A DNA stretch of 38,110 nucleotides. Origin: Spirogloea muscicola. Lineage: Eukaryota > Streptophyta > Zygnematophyceae > Spirogloeales > Spirogloeaceae. Location of the stretch: contig WELB01000161.1 of the NCBI GenBank assembly GCA_009602725.1, positions 1-38,110 of the forward strand. The letters are read 5' to 3'. Shown here in pieces: positions 9,801-20,226 of the stretch (positions are counted from its first letter, which is position 1; every line of letters starts with the position of its first letter). The notes below the pieces were generated by a model. It was not told where the DNA came from. It made no database searches and saw nothing but the letters and a program-made list of their open reading frames with translations. Made by a program: the position numbers and the translations under genes.

Positions 9801-10226
9801 ATGTGAGGGGGCGACAAAGCCACGAGGGGAGTCGGAACCTGCTTGGGAAGGCCACTGTCGATGACGGCTCTGCAATTCAAGAAGCGGCAAGCCTCACAAC
9901 AGGATCTATGCTAATGCCCCTCCAACTGAGGGGGTAAGCAGACAAAAGTCCACAACAGAAGTCCTACAGAAGTCCTAAACTTCCATCTTGGGAACCATCT
10001 TCACGAAGGGGGTGTGGCCACAAGCCATGCATAGTAGAGCAAGTAGTGCCATTCAAAGATGCCCTCTGAAGGATGACACACAGCTGCCAGATTACATTTT
10101 TTGCCCCTGAATAGCAGAAGCAGTGTTTCTCAACTCCACCACTCTGATTCTCTCTGTGTGCACTCGGCTGGCCCTCAGTAGAGGTGGGCTTCCAGAAAGA
10201 AGAAGAAGGGGACGCGGGCCTGTGTA
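9801..10226. other. No gene seen
   Basis: Stretch between LINE copies K and H. Frames are short and no family is recognised. Some of it may be more diverged LINE coding sequence belonging to K. Confidence 0.35.
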
Positions 10227-10378
10227 AAGAAGAAAGTGCTCGCCCATTGAGAATAGGGGCTGGAACAACCAGCCCGAAAAAGAATGAACAGAGTACGAGA
10301 AAGCCAGCCCAGAAGGAAGCGCGACCAGATTGACTGGTGGCTGTGAGAGGCCAGCCCAAAGGAATGGACAAGGTCTGA
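10227..10378 (-). mobile_element. LINE copy H: composite 3' tail
   Basis: Two tail modules in series on the minus strand. The first is GTCCATTCCTTTGGGCTGGCC...CAGCCACCAGTCAATCTGGTCGCGCTTC (type with the GTCAAT..GCGC follow-on). The second is TTCATTCTTTTTCGGGCTGGTTGTTCCAGCCC and CTCAATGGGCGAGCACTTTCTTC. No coding part is visible. The same two-module order is seen in copy C. Confidence 0.65.
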
Positions 10379-10716
10379 TGGAGCTGGAGTCTGGCTCTGG
10401 CCAGGGGACCCACTTCCAGCAGCCTAGCATCTCTGACCTGCAACTGCTTAGCAGGGGTTACTGAGTTATTCGTAGCGAAGAAAGGGCTCGCCCATTGAGG
10501 ATAGGGGCTGGACAAGCCAGCCCAAAAAGAATGAACAAAGAACGAGAAGGGGGCCAGAGGAAGCCAGAGGAAGCGCTAAGAAAGCGTAGCTGCTTTGTTT
10601 CTTTTTGTGCTTGTCTTCCTTAGTGCTTCGCCTAGCGCCCTTCTTGTACTTTGTTCATTCCTTATTTTGAGCTGGCTGTGCCAGCCCATATCCTCAATGG
10701 GCGAGCCCTTTCTTTC
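10379..10716 (+). mobile_element. LINE copy E/G, interrupted by copy F
   Basis: Plus-strand LINE end. The coding part reads GTHFQQPSISDLQLLSRGY with a stop at about 10463. It runs to 10476 and resumes at 10585 with the 3' UTR (GTAGCTGCTTTGTTTC, hairpin GAGCTGGCTGTGCCAGCC, CTCAATGGGCGAGCCCTTTC). Joined across the interruption it collinearly matches copy B (positions 700-875). Confidence 0.8.
10477..10584 (-). mobile_element. LINE copy F, 108 bp, with target-site duplication
   Basis: Minus-strand tail fragment identical, except for one A in a homopolymer, to the corresponding part of copy D. It runs from CTTTCTTAGCGCTTCC to CTCAATGGGCGAGCCCTTTCTTC. It is flanked by CGTAGC on both sides (10471-10476 and 10585-10590), a 6-bp target-site duplication within copy E/G. 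The insert therefore fixes the exact LINE 3' terminus and shows that heavily 5'-truncated copies arise in this genome. Confidence 0.85.
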
Positions 10717-10744
10717 TCTGATGGAGCCAGAAAGATGGACAAGG

Positions 10745-10838
10745 TCCGGAAGGCCTTCCACACTCTGCTCATTCTTTTTTGGGCTGGCTGTTCCAGCCCC
10801 TATCCTCAATGGGCGAGCTCTTTCTTCTTTCACAGCCG
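10745..10838 (+). mobile_element. LINE tail fragment (copy I)
   Basis: Plus-strand tail: CTCATTCTTTTTTGGGCTGGCTGTTCCAGCCCC then CTCAATGGGCGAGCTCTTTCTTCTTTC. It ends about 60 bases before the start codon of the F-box/WD40 gene, so LINE sequence may form part of that gene's promoter or 5' UTR. Confidence 0.7.
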
Positions 10839-10901
10839 CCTTGTAACATTAGCAGCCGCGTATACCAACAGAAGTACGACAGCGCATTGGTCTGCTCCAC
10901 C

Positions 10902-13434
10902 ATGCGGCGCCTTGCGGCGGAGCCACTGCCGCCGCTGCTGCCGCCGCCCTCACTGTCGTCGGGTCCGGCTGTCCTGCCGGCGGCTCTGCCGGAGGACGCG
11001 CTGCTTCGCATCTTCGCACTCCTCGGTGTCCGCCACCTTGGCATCTGCCTGCGAGTCTGCTCCACATGGTCTGCACTTGCTCCACCTCCACCTGCTTCAC
11101 CCAGCACCTCTTTCATCGGCGAGCTTCCGTTACTGGTGTTGGGTCTTCTTATACCCGGCCGCTCTTCTACAGGTCGCACATTATCAGTAGGAGCCGCTCA
11201 CTATGGAAATCTGCAGCAGGCCCAGTCCTAGCTGAAGCCAACCGGCTGATGCCAAAGGAGCTCACCCTCACACAGATTGAGCATGAGCTGTCAAATCGTG
11301 CCAGCAAGAAGCTTAGAGCAGACCCGAAGGAAAGTGTTGAAGAATTACAAGCTCTTGCTGTCGATGACGATCGCCGACGCCGCTTCTTGAAGGGGCCAGT
11401 CGAGGTGCGGGTGTTGCGCGGTCATGAAGGACGGTAAGTTTTCATTCTCTCAGTAGCGCTCATGGTGTTTGCCACGTCCGGCAAGATATCCAGGCTTAGT
11501 ACACATCGCATGCCAGTCATCTCTCCTAATAATGTTATAAAACAAGTGGAATAATGACAATGTGGTCACAGGGTGACGTGCTGTGGCGTCAGTGGCCAGA
11601 CTGTAGCAAGCGGCGGGGTCGATAAGGTGAAGGATGCTATCCTGCGTGTGCCTAATTTGGCATATATTCATCCGCTGTGATTGCCTTGCCACACTGCAAA
11701 GCGTATTCCATGCTGATGAACTGTGACCATGGCCTTCCTGCAAGGATCAGCTCGTGCGTATATGGCGTGCACGGACTGGCACTCAGTGTGCTGTATATCC
11801 AATGCCAAACGGATCACCTGTAGCTGATCTGACGCTCGACGAATTCAAGGTGAATTCACCCTGCTCTTGACTCTCGTCTTTGTCATGCAGTGGAAGGTCT
11901 AGGCAGGTTGCTGTGTTACAAGCGTCACCATGTGTCCTGCTTGACACAAATTAGAACAAGGGAAATCCATCCTGCACTGTCAGGCGGATCTTTCCTTTAC
12001 CAGGCCAGGAGATTTTTGAGCTGTCATATGTAAGACCAATTGACTCAGGTCTTGGCAGCCGGTGGTACTGAGATTGCTATATGGAATTGGCACACGGGCG
12101 AGCTCCTACGTCAATTTGTGAATGACGCCCAGCCCATTCGCTCGATATGGTAGTCCCCTTGCCTGTATTCAGTTGACAGGAGGTGCCAAGCCCCTATCTC
12201 CTTTGAGACTCTCCTATTTGATGATATTACGTTTTGTTCCTGATGTCTACTTGCATGACACATGTGCAAATACTAAATGTAGTCTTCAAAACGTCACATG
12301 TCTTAGTTGTGCGGATGAGAATATGGTGTGTGGTTTGGAAGATGGAACGATGCGACTCTATGATCTCTACTCAAGTAAATGCAAATACATTTTCAGGTAT
12401 CACTATCGTCCCCACCTCTGCGTCTTCATTATGAATGTTTGGTGAATGGCATTTTTACAAATGCCAGGCTGTTGCCAATCTCACATTCGTGGTGCCTTTC
12501 TGCCATCAAGAGCCATTACCAAAGTTTATAAATAGCACTGATACAAACCAGTGATGACAAATGCCCGTATCATGGATAGGGGACATAGGAGCTGCGTGAC
12601 AAGTTTGTACATTGGACCGAATTCGGAGCTACTGAGCAGTTGCAGCAAGAACGGAATCATAGAAGTGCGTGACTTGCGCTCGACAAAACCATTGTTTTCA
12701 AAACAGTGTCCTGGTACGGACTTACATTGCCTCTTGTGATTTGTGAAGGTAGTGCACAACTTTGTGCTATGTGACATAGCCACCATATTTTCCTCATTCT
12801 TTTATGGGGCCCAGTACACATGCCAAGCCGATTACTTTAACAAGTAGTGAGTATAGTTGCTTGTGCAGGAGTTGTCTGCCAACAACTCCATAGCAATGGA
12901 CATCTTCTTGTTTGTGGCCACTTCAATGGAGAAATACACCGTCGGGATCTGAGGTGGTGAACAAACACCTTGAACTGTGTCGAGTGGCAGAAATGCATGA
13001 CCATCCACTTAAGGCGCGTGTTATAGGTATAGTGCATGATGAAGAGCTTATGGCATGCATTGATGTTGCATACGTGTCACCTGTCGTTCCTGTTGAACAG
13101 GGTCGACAAGCTTGATCTTGGCGTCAAAATCGACACAGACATTACTTCCTTGCACTGGCCTATCTACGGGCCATCTGCAATAAGTGTGGGGACACATCGA
13201 GGCCGTTTGCTCCAACTCTGTTGTTCAGATTTACGGCCACGACGTGCTCTTTGGACGAATTATGCATCTCATGACAGCCTGAGCTCGCGATTGGAGATAT
13301 ACTCCCAGGAAGGAGATATTGCACTCCCACGCAATGCCACACGAAGATATATCACAGATGTGTGTTCGAGCATGAGCTATGTAGCTGCTGCACATAGTGA
13401 TGGTGCACTTACCTTCTGGGAATTTTGTGAATGA
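10902..13434 (+). CDS. F-box and WD40-repeat protein
   Basis: ATG at 10902. Exons: 10902-11068, 11173-11433, 11572-11626, 11745-11849, a short uncertain exon near 12011-12031, 12049-12149, 12283-12396, 12580-12713, 12869-12953 and 13101-13434 (TGA). All have GT/AG borders and matching phases. The N-terminus is low-complexity Pro/Leu, followed by an F-box (LPEDALLRIFALLGVRHLGI then CLRVCSTW). Next comes a helical linker (LTLTQIEHELSN..). WD40 blades follow: VEVRVLRGHEGRVTCCGVSG, DKDQLVRIWRARTG, VLAAGGTEIAIWNWHTGELL, CGLEDGTMRLYDLYSSK, GHRSCVTSLYIGPNSELLSS, GIIEVRDLRSTK, CGHFNGEIHRRDLR, and a final blade ending SDGALTFWEF. The architecture is that of an SCF ubiquitin-ligase substrate adaptor: the F-box binds Skp1 and the propeller binds the substrate. 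The substrate is unknown. LINE tails lie immediately upstream. Confidence 0.85.
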
Positions 13435-13763
13435 CGTATCAGCCACATTTAGTTGGTTAAGCTTCTGCTGTGGTAATGGTTGAAGAGCGTCCCCCCGTAA
13501 TGGATGAAGAGCGTTCCTGCTTGTACGGTGTATCTTGCATCCTATTTATGGTCTGCGAGACCTGCAGAAGCCATGCATGGTGACACCAATCCTCAATTGC
13601 TCCTGCAATCTACACCTGACACTTGCATTTGTTGAATATAGAAATATGGTGAATCAGTGGGTCGGTAGAATCACCCACTGTGCCTATTCTTCTATGCTGA
13701 TGAGAAACTCCCTAGACAAGGGGAGGCCCCGGCTGGCCGCATTATTGGCCCAAGCAATCTCTC
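13435..13763. other. 3' flank of the F-box/WD40 gene
   Basis: Contains a short near-duplicate (GAAGAGCGTCCCCCCGTAATGGATGAAGAGCGTTCC, about 13484-13519). No coding signal. Confidence 0.35.
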
Positions 13764-13999
13764 GGCTCTCTGTGCGGCAAGGCGGCGCTGTGTGCGCGGC
13801 GCGGCTCTGTGTGTGGCTAGGTGGGGCGCTGGGTGCGCGACAGCTCTGTGTGCGGCGAGGAGGCGCTGTGTGCGTGGCGACTGTGTGAGACCAGGCGAGG
13901 CGCTGGGTGCGCGACAGTCCTGTGTGCGACGAGGCAGCGCTGTGTGCGCGACGGCTCTGTGCGGCCAGGTGGAGCTGGGTGCTCGCCGGCTCTGTGTGT
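13764..13999. repeat. Degenerate GC-rich minisatellite
   Basis: Tandem, imperfect copies of a unit of roughly 30-40 bases built from GGCGCTGTGTGCG, GGCTCTGTGTG and GCGCTGGGTGCGCGACAG. Long open frames on both strands here come only from the repeat composition. Confidence 0.7.
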
Positions 14000-15318
14000 A
14001 ATCAGGCAAGCCTTCGTGTTACCCTGAACTCTTTGTGACCATGTCTGCGTCTGCACCTAGACGAGGACGATCTGCTGGTCCTCCTACATCACGTCAAGAA
14101 GTGGCTGTAAGACAGCATGGAGAACAGCAGGTGCAGGCTCCAGAGCAAGCTAGGCAAGGACTGGAGGAGCAGGATCTGTTTTCAGCATCGACATGCCCGA
14201 TGATGATCTAGATAATCATCGGCCATAACTACAACCACCAATCATTAATAGCAGACTTCTACTTTAGCTCTTAAATCAGCACCATAATACATTTTTGTAC
14301 ATTCCAGTCGGGAGGGGGGGAGGGGGCGCAGCTTGTGAACGACCAGCTGAGAGCAGCTAAAACCACACGGCAGCTAAAACCACACGGCTACGCAAGTAGC
14401 TACTTCGAATGGCAGCCCAATGTTTCCTCATCAGGATCCATGTCGGAGTGATTTACAGCTGAAAAGTAGTTACCCCCGACAACTCAAGGAGCAGCAGACA
14501 AAGCGCTGCCTGCCTGCGTATACAATGCACGAGCCAGCGGATGCTGTAGCGAGAGCGAGAGAGCCGCAGGCAGAACACCAGAACACCACAGGCAAGAAGC
14601 CCATGGAAATAAGGTCGCAAGGGCTGGGGTTGCCTCCCAGAACCTCTTTAACTCCATCCTCATTTTCTGGCCGGGATGGCCACCCCGGTATAAGCAGGTT
14701 GCTGAGTTTGTGAAATTGTGTAGGCCTTGGGTGCTCTATATGGGCCGCTTGACGTTATGGGCTGCAGGTGGCAAGCACAACGCTCACGGGAGGTTTAATG
14801 CATATGCTAGCAATCTATATGTCATCGTGCACCAAATATTCACTCGGAGCACCTGGATCAGTAAGTCGACAGCATATGCAACGGCTTTCTTCACTCAAAT
14901 GCCAGCATACTCGCCGTTCCAATTCCGATTTTGCAAATTGAGGGATTGATTATTGATTCTGCAATTGAGGGATTGATTATTGAATGCTGAGTCTTGCGAT
15001 GCTACGCGTTGACGCACATGTAGAGATTCATCCAACGAGCGACTGAAGCGGAATAGGCTTACCTCTCCTCGGCAGGTCAACCACCTTGATGGGGCTATTA
15101 GTCTTTGACAAAGGTGTCACATTCCGTTGCTGCCTCACGCACAGGCTCCCACGCTAGCTTCCAAGCGGTCTTGTGCCAAAAGTCTAGCTGCGTCGTCAAC
15201 CTTCCGGACCATTGCATTGTGCATTGCCTGGCTAGTGCGGTAGCTAGCTAGAGAAAGTATAAATCGAGCTATTGATATCCAACGATGACATAATCTGGCA
15301 GCGGAAATAGGGTTCGAA
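14000..15318. other. Intergenic region, no gene recognised
   Basis: Open frames are short and carry no known motif. Visible structure: a G-run (about 14312-14331), a tandem pair of CAGCTAAAACCACACGG (14356-14388), and a pair of GAGGGATTGATTATTGA (about 14940-14983). The minus-strand LINE tail starts at its right end. Confidence 0.4.
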
Positions 15319-15632
15319 GGAAAAAAGTGCTCGCCCATAGAGAAGGGGGGCTAGCAAAGCCAGCCCAGAAAGAATGGACAAAGTCCAAAGCCAAAGAGAG
15401 AAGAAATGCACAGCTAGGCATCTAGACAAGAAGACACGACGCAAGCACAGGAAGCTCAATACCCGCGGGTGAGCAACATCAGGTCAGAGTAGCTCGAAGC
15501 TGGAAAAGAAGCATTCATACGCGACCCAGAAGCAGCCGCAATAGCGCGGCCTGCACGCAAGTGGACGGCATGAGCGAGGGAGTGTTGAAGGGACACGGAG
15601 AGCCGCATCCGGAATACCTGGGCCAGGGAACC
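15319..15632 (-). pseudogene. LINE copy L, C-terminal part and 3' UTR
   Basis: Minus-strand frame from 15632 to a TGA at 15456-15458. It reads SLAQVFRMRLSVSLQHSLAH, AVHLRAGRAIAAASGSR, then FPASSYSDLMLLTRGY. The 3' UTR with GGGCTGGCTTTGCTAGCCC and CTATGGGCGAGCACTTTTTTCC follows to about 15319. The frame continues upstream on the far side of element X at 27493. There NAAG-Ser (GGCTC, the target duplication) precedes the same Ser codon (GGTTC) here, matching the uninterrupted DAAGSLAHVFRM of copy J. So 15319-15632 and 27493-28455 are the two halves of one LINE. Confidence 0.85.
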
Positions 15633-16091
15633 TGTAGTGAACTGCGCTCTAAACACGTCTTATAGTGGGTTTAGAAGCCAACCCACTACACCAGGAAGCA
15701 CTACCGCAATGCGCAGCGGAAGACAGGCCCTGTGGCGCCGCCGTCCGGCGGCGACTCCACCTCCTGGGCGCAGACCAGCGACTGGCTCTTGACGGGCGCA
15801 GCCACGGGCGCCCCGCAGCAGGCCCGCAGCAGTGCGGCAGCTGCTGCGGCGGCGAGCAGCGGCAAGGCTGCGCCTGGGGCTTCACTGGCTCGAACTGATT
15901 GTTAAGCCTCTGCCTCCAAGACTCCTTATGCTCCCCAGTGCCACCCCCCCTCCAGGGGTGTGAGCGGGTCGCCCCAAGGCCCACCTTGCGGCGGGCCCAA
16001 AGATCCTCCCTTGAATGGGCGGACCTCGGCGAAGGGTACTTCAGGACGGGCGGGAGCCGTCTCTGGGCGGAAACCGTCTCTGGGCGGGAAC
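15633..16091 (-). repeat. Element X 3' LTR, first part
   Basis: Begins TGTAGTGAACTGCGCTCTAAACACGTC and follows the 26841-27487 LTR, with a gap near its start and fewer copies of the GTCTCTGGGCGGAAACC repeat. It stops at GGGCGGGAAC, where element Y begins. It carries the inverted GCGCCGCCGTCCGGCGGCG stem also seen in the other copies. Confidence 0.85.
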
Positions 16092-16976
16092 TGTAATGTC
16101 CTGATCCCTAGACATGCAGTTAGGGGTTAGTACGTCCTGATTGAGTTTGAGCCTTGGGGAATTTAGGAACTACCCCCCTACAGAGTGGATCTCCAACGCA
16201 CACGGTGTACTCAAGTGCATCACATAGCACAGCGGAAGTCTTACCCTGAGGCGCCGCCAGAAGGCGGCGACTCTACAGAGGGCTGGGTTAGTAGCTGATC
16301 CCAGGTGGGGCGCAACCGTGGCACTTACGGAGAGCCGGCGATGTTCGCAGCGTCGGGCTGCGGCGACGGGCTGGGCAGCAGACGGCAGCAGCAGAGCTGG
16401 GGCGGCGGCTGCGGCAGCAGGCAAGCAGGGCTGTGCCTCTCTCTGGGCGTCACTGGCTCGACTGAATAGTCTGGCCTCGGCCTACAACTACTTATAGCGG
16501 TCCACCTGCCACCCTCCCCGGAGGTGTGACGAGGGTAGCCCCAAGGTCCGGCCCCCGAAGGAGCGGACCAGTACAATGGGGATGACTGGCGCGGGTGGCC
16601 CCCAATGTCCGGCCCCTGGAAGAGCGGACCCGCACAATGAGGATACAGGGGGGCGTGCCGCGCGTACTGCGGGACGAATAGGATACAAGTCCAGGGGACT
16701 GGCGCGTGACTGGCGCGTGGCGCGCGTGAAGGCGAAGGGAAATGCGTGTATATTAAGAGATGGGGAGGCCATGTGTGGCCAAGTACAAAGGCAAGCATAT
16801 TGGACAAATGTACGTCACCTGCTGCTAAGCTGACCCGCTCAGTAACCACGAAGGCGGGTGTGAGGGCGGGGACGTCGCGAGGTCATCATCACGAGACGTC
16901 GCGAGGTCATCGCGAGTTGTCGCGCGAAGCCGCTTACCGGGAACCGTTTGGCTCCAACAAACGGGGGAACGTTACA
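16092..16976 (-). repeat. Element Y 3' LTR (with an extra insert)
   Basis: 885 bases against 760 for the partner LTR at 23009-23768. The difference is an insert at about 16735-16862 containing GTGTATATTAAGAGATGG and the hairpin GGCCATGTGTGGCC. Both LTRs carry the GCGCCGCCAGAAGGCGGCG stem and repeats of GACGTCGCGAGGTCATCGCGAG near the ACGTTACA end. Confidence 0.85.
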
Positions 16977-17040
16977 TTCATCCCCACTTAGTTGTTCACG
17001 TCCTCGGGAACAAGGACATGGCGGAAGGAGAGGTTGTTGA

Positions 17041-17941
17041 TTACTTTTGACGGGTTATATTAGGAGTACGAGACAAAGGAGGGAGTTTCTTCTTTGCGAG
17101 ATACTTACGGAGAACAGACGGGCAATGGGCAAGATGGCCCGAAGGTTCCCACGTATTGTGCTCAGGCCCATAGCCGAGCCACTTGACAAGATACTCGCGG
17201 GACTTAACGTTGCCCACGGGATTTGTCGCGGTGGGACAAGATCTCCTCCACCTCAAACTCTTCCTTATCCTCAACGACAAGGGAAGGTGGGGGCGGTTGG
17301 ACACGACCATCCGTATGGAATGGCTCGAGCTGAGACACATGAAATACTTTGTGGATTTTCCAATGTACCGGCGTATCTAGCTCATACGCACCTTGGCCGA
17401 CCAGGCGCACTAAAATCGCCCAACCTACTTTGGTAGCAATTTAGGCGTACTTACAACCCGACTGGAGAGATGTTTCGTGCTGAGTAGCACTTGAGCACCC
17501 ACGTCGATGGATATATCCCGGCGACGTCGATTAGCATACTGCTTTTGCCGTTGCTGGGCAATCTCCAAGCATTGCCGAGCCCTCCGCTGAGCTTCCAGGA
17601 GGTTGCCGGTAAAAGTTACTGCGGCCGGCACACGTTCAGGCCTCCCCACCTTTACAGGTGTAAAGGTGCTCGGGGATGCTGACCGTAGTTAAGAAAGAAG
17701 GGTGTATTCTTAGTCCACTCGTGGAAGGCAATGTTCACGGCGTACTCCGCTGGAGCAAGGTACTCATCCCAGTCACTTTGCTCGGGTTTACAAAATGCCG
17801 CAACATGTCTTCCAACACCCGATTCATTCTTTCCGTCTGACCATCTGTCTGGGGATGGAAAGCCGTGGACATGGATTTGCCAATCAGCCTGCACACTTCT
17901 TTCCAGAAGTGCCCCGTAAAGCGAGGGTCGCGGTCAGACAC
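17041..17941 (-). pseudogene. Element Y integrase C-terminus and chromodomain
   Basis: Continues the integrase in several frames. Seen are [12 protein letters not shown] (second catalytic Asp), [14 protein letters not shown] (catalytic Glu), [11 protein letters not shown], then GRPERVPAAVTFTG and GAQVLLSTKHLSS (the GPY/F-like C-terminal region). YELDTPVHWKIHKVFHVSQL follows, then a chromodomain: FEVEEILSHRDK, REYLVKWLGYGPEHNTWEPS. The chromodomain would direct the integration complex to modified histones in chromoviruses. At least three frameshifts (near 17650, 17800-17900 and 17410) break it. Confidence 0.8.
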
Positions 17942-19023
17942 GATCCGCTCGGGGACTCCGTGCAGTTTCCATACTCGGTGTCAGCAAATTCCTTAGCTGA
18001 CACCGTTGTGGTCGTAGGCACAAAATGCGCCATTTTACTGAGACGATCCACAAATACGACAATGGCGTCATAGCCGTTCCGCGTCATCGGCAACTGGGAG
18101 ATGAAATCTACACTTACATCCGACCACTTCCTCGGAGGAATCTCCAATGGTTGGAGCAATCCGGCAGGCTGATGAGAGCGTGCCTTCCTGCGCTGGCAGG
18201 TGGCACAAGTCTTGACAAAAGATTCCACTTGGACTTTCAAGTCCGGCCACCAAAAGAGAAGCTGAACAGCTTTCTTTGTCTTTCCCATACCCAAAGGACC
18301 ACTATACGGAGGCTCATGCAGTTCTTGTAAGATGCTGGTGCGCAAGGCATTGCAGTCAGGGACTACAATGGCGTCACCTCGCCACCAGAAGCCTTGGTCA
18401 TTTACTAGTGTGCGTGTGTTGGTTTCATCTGCAAACCATGGGTCCGTGCCATACCCATCACGGATACGCACGTACAGCTCAGAGAGGTTGGCGGTGGTCT
18501 GCCGAGCAGCTCCACGAGTAGGCCGCACGTCTACGGCCTGACCCCTTGAAGCGTGCAAGACAGCCGCCACAGCAGCCCCTGCAATGTTGCGTCTCACCGG
18601 ATCCACAACACTCATTCGTCCAGGGCGGTACAACCACTGGAAACGGAATTGTGCTATACACTCAGCCCACCGTGTTTGACGCCTGCTCAATTGCTGTTGT
18701 GTGTGAAAGTAGGTCAACGGACAGTGGTCCGTTACAACCGTAAAGTCAACACCCTCGAGATAGCATCGCCACACACGTAGGGCGTGCACAACAGCAAGGA
18801 GCTCTTCCTCCCCCGTAGTGTACTTACGCTCTGCAGGACGAAGCAGGCGACTTTCAAATGCTAAGGGGTGACCCTCCTGCAAGAGAACGGCACCGATGCC
18901 GATCAAAGAGACGTCACATACTACTTCAAATGGCACGCCTTCTCGAGGCAAGGCCAAAACGGGTGGATTCACCAGGACCCGTTTGATATCCTCGAATGCC
19001 TTCTGGCATTCGGACGTCCACAC
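17884..19023 (-). pseudogene. Element Y RNase H and integrase (first part)
   Basis: A 379-residue open frame. The RNase H domain has VVCDVSLIGIGAVLLQEG, TTGEEELLAVVHALRVWRCY and FTVVTDHCPLTYFHTQQ, so the three visible acidic positions are kept. The integrase zinc domain has LHEPPYSGPLGMGK where W has SGHLG, so the second zinc-binding His is replaced by Pro. CATCQRRK follows. The integrase core begins WSDVSVDFISQLP (first catalytic Asp). The frame is lost after AKEFAD, with a small deletion relative to W. Confidence 0.85.
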
Positions 19024-19735
19024 CCAGCTGAGTCCTTACGAGTGAGCTTCGTAAGAGGAGATGCCATCCTTCCGTACCCTTGTAGGAACTTGCGGAAGTA
19101 ATCTGCGAATCCCAAGAAGGGACGCAATGTTGGCACATTCTGTGGCACTGGCCAGTCCTTTACTGCTGAAGTCTTTTTGGGGTCGACGCGTACCCCGTCT
19201 TTGCCCACCACATGCCCTGAGAATGTCAGCTCAGGCTGGTTGAATACACATTTGGATCTCTTGGCATATAACTGATTTGCACGCAGTAATTGCAGCACTT
19301 GCCGCAGATGTCGTACGTGCTCCTCAGGCGTTTTACTGAATACCAGTATGTCATCCAAATAGACCAGCACAAAGTCATACAGTGGGGGGGCCAAAGACTT
19401 TCGTCATCACAGCCTGAAATGTGGCAGGTGCATTGTTTAGACCAAAGCTGAGCACCTTAAACTGGAAATGACCGAGCGGCGTGCGGAACGCCGACTTGGG
19501 GACATCCTCAGGGGTGATACGAATTTGATGATAACCGCTTTGCAAGTCGAGGCAGCTGAAAACTTTAGCTCCCGCTAGACGATCGAACAGGTCGTCAATT
19601 CGAGGCAAAGGGTACCGATTCTTGACAGTGAGCTTCTTTAGGGCTCGATAATCGATGCACATGCGAAGACTACCATCCTTTTACTTCACGAAGAGGATCC
19701 GTGCACCGTATGGCGACTGGGAAGGCTCTATGTGT
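18969..19735 (-). pseudogene. Element Y reverse transcriptase (core)
   Basis: Two frames joined by a frameshift at about 19380-19394, in a G7 run. The first reads [51 protein letters not shown] and APATFQAVM. The second reads DFVLVYLDDILVFSKTPEEH (catalytic YLDD), then ELTFSGHVVGKDGVRVDP and FLGFADYFRKFLQGY. This is a standard Ty3 RT palm, thumb and connection. The frame at the 3' end shifts again into the RNase H frame near 19020. Upstream it is cut at 19735 by the LINE insertion. Confidence 0.85.
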
Positions 19736-19742
19736 TCTTTCC

Positions 19743-20219
19743 TGCGGCACTACCATGATCATCCTCGAGGGGACCATCTTTACCCGTGTGCCATGGATAT
19801 CTATGGAGGCTACGGCGTGAAATGGTCCTCCCTGATCCAGCATCTGGCCCGGCTGGTTGATGCGCGTCGTCGAAGTCGGGGGGGCAGCTTGGGCCACTCC
19901 AGCATTCCGCAGGCCTTAGTTGCATATTATAGAATGCGGCTCTCGCTTACTTTGCAGCGCTCGCAAGCATTGGCTCTTCATCAACGTGCAGGGCGCGCTC
20001 TAAGTCAGGCCTCCGGCTTTCGTGGCGGCGCTCCAGCTCCCCAAGTTAGCTTGTCAGATTTGTTTGTGCTCACCCGTGGGTACTAATGTCATCTTAGGTA
20101 CCTTAGATTAGGTCTCCGTATTATGTAGCATTGTTTAGTCTGCACTCGATTCTGCCTGAACAATGTATTGGCTTGAATTGGCCTCCCTTTCAATTCATGC
20201 GCCCCGCGCGCCTTCTCTC
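19743..20219 (+). mobile_element. LINE copy N inserted in the pol gene of Y
   Basis: Plus-strand, 5'-truncated LINE of 477 bases. It codes for HYHDHPRGDHLYPCAMDIYG, RMRLSLTLQRSQALALHQRA and VSLSDLFVLTRGY-stop (20084-20086). A 3' UTR follows, ending TTGGCCTCCCTTTCAATTCATGCGCCCCGCGCGCC and TTCTCTC. Both flanks carry TCTTTCC (19736-19742 and 20220-20226), the target duplication. When it is removed, pol reads collinearly with W (34070-34140). It is antisense to Y. Its tail is the second tail type (shared with copy C), without the GGGCGAGC terminus. Confidence 0.85.
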
Positions 20220-20226
20220 TCTTTCC

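Noticed and set aside
13692-14027. Open frames rich in Cys/Arg or His/Ala on both strands
   Set aside because: They result from the minisatellite repeat unit.
14710-14949. 79-residue frame with tryptophan- and tyrosine-rich composition
   Set aside because: No recognisable domain, splice context or relative in the window.
15649-15984. Frames of about 80-110 residues in each X-type LTR (also 26870-27184)
   Set aside because: They are repeated in every LTR copy, come from GC-rich stems, and have no start or domain in common with a known protein.
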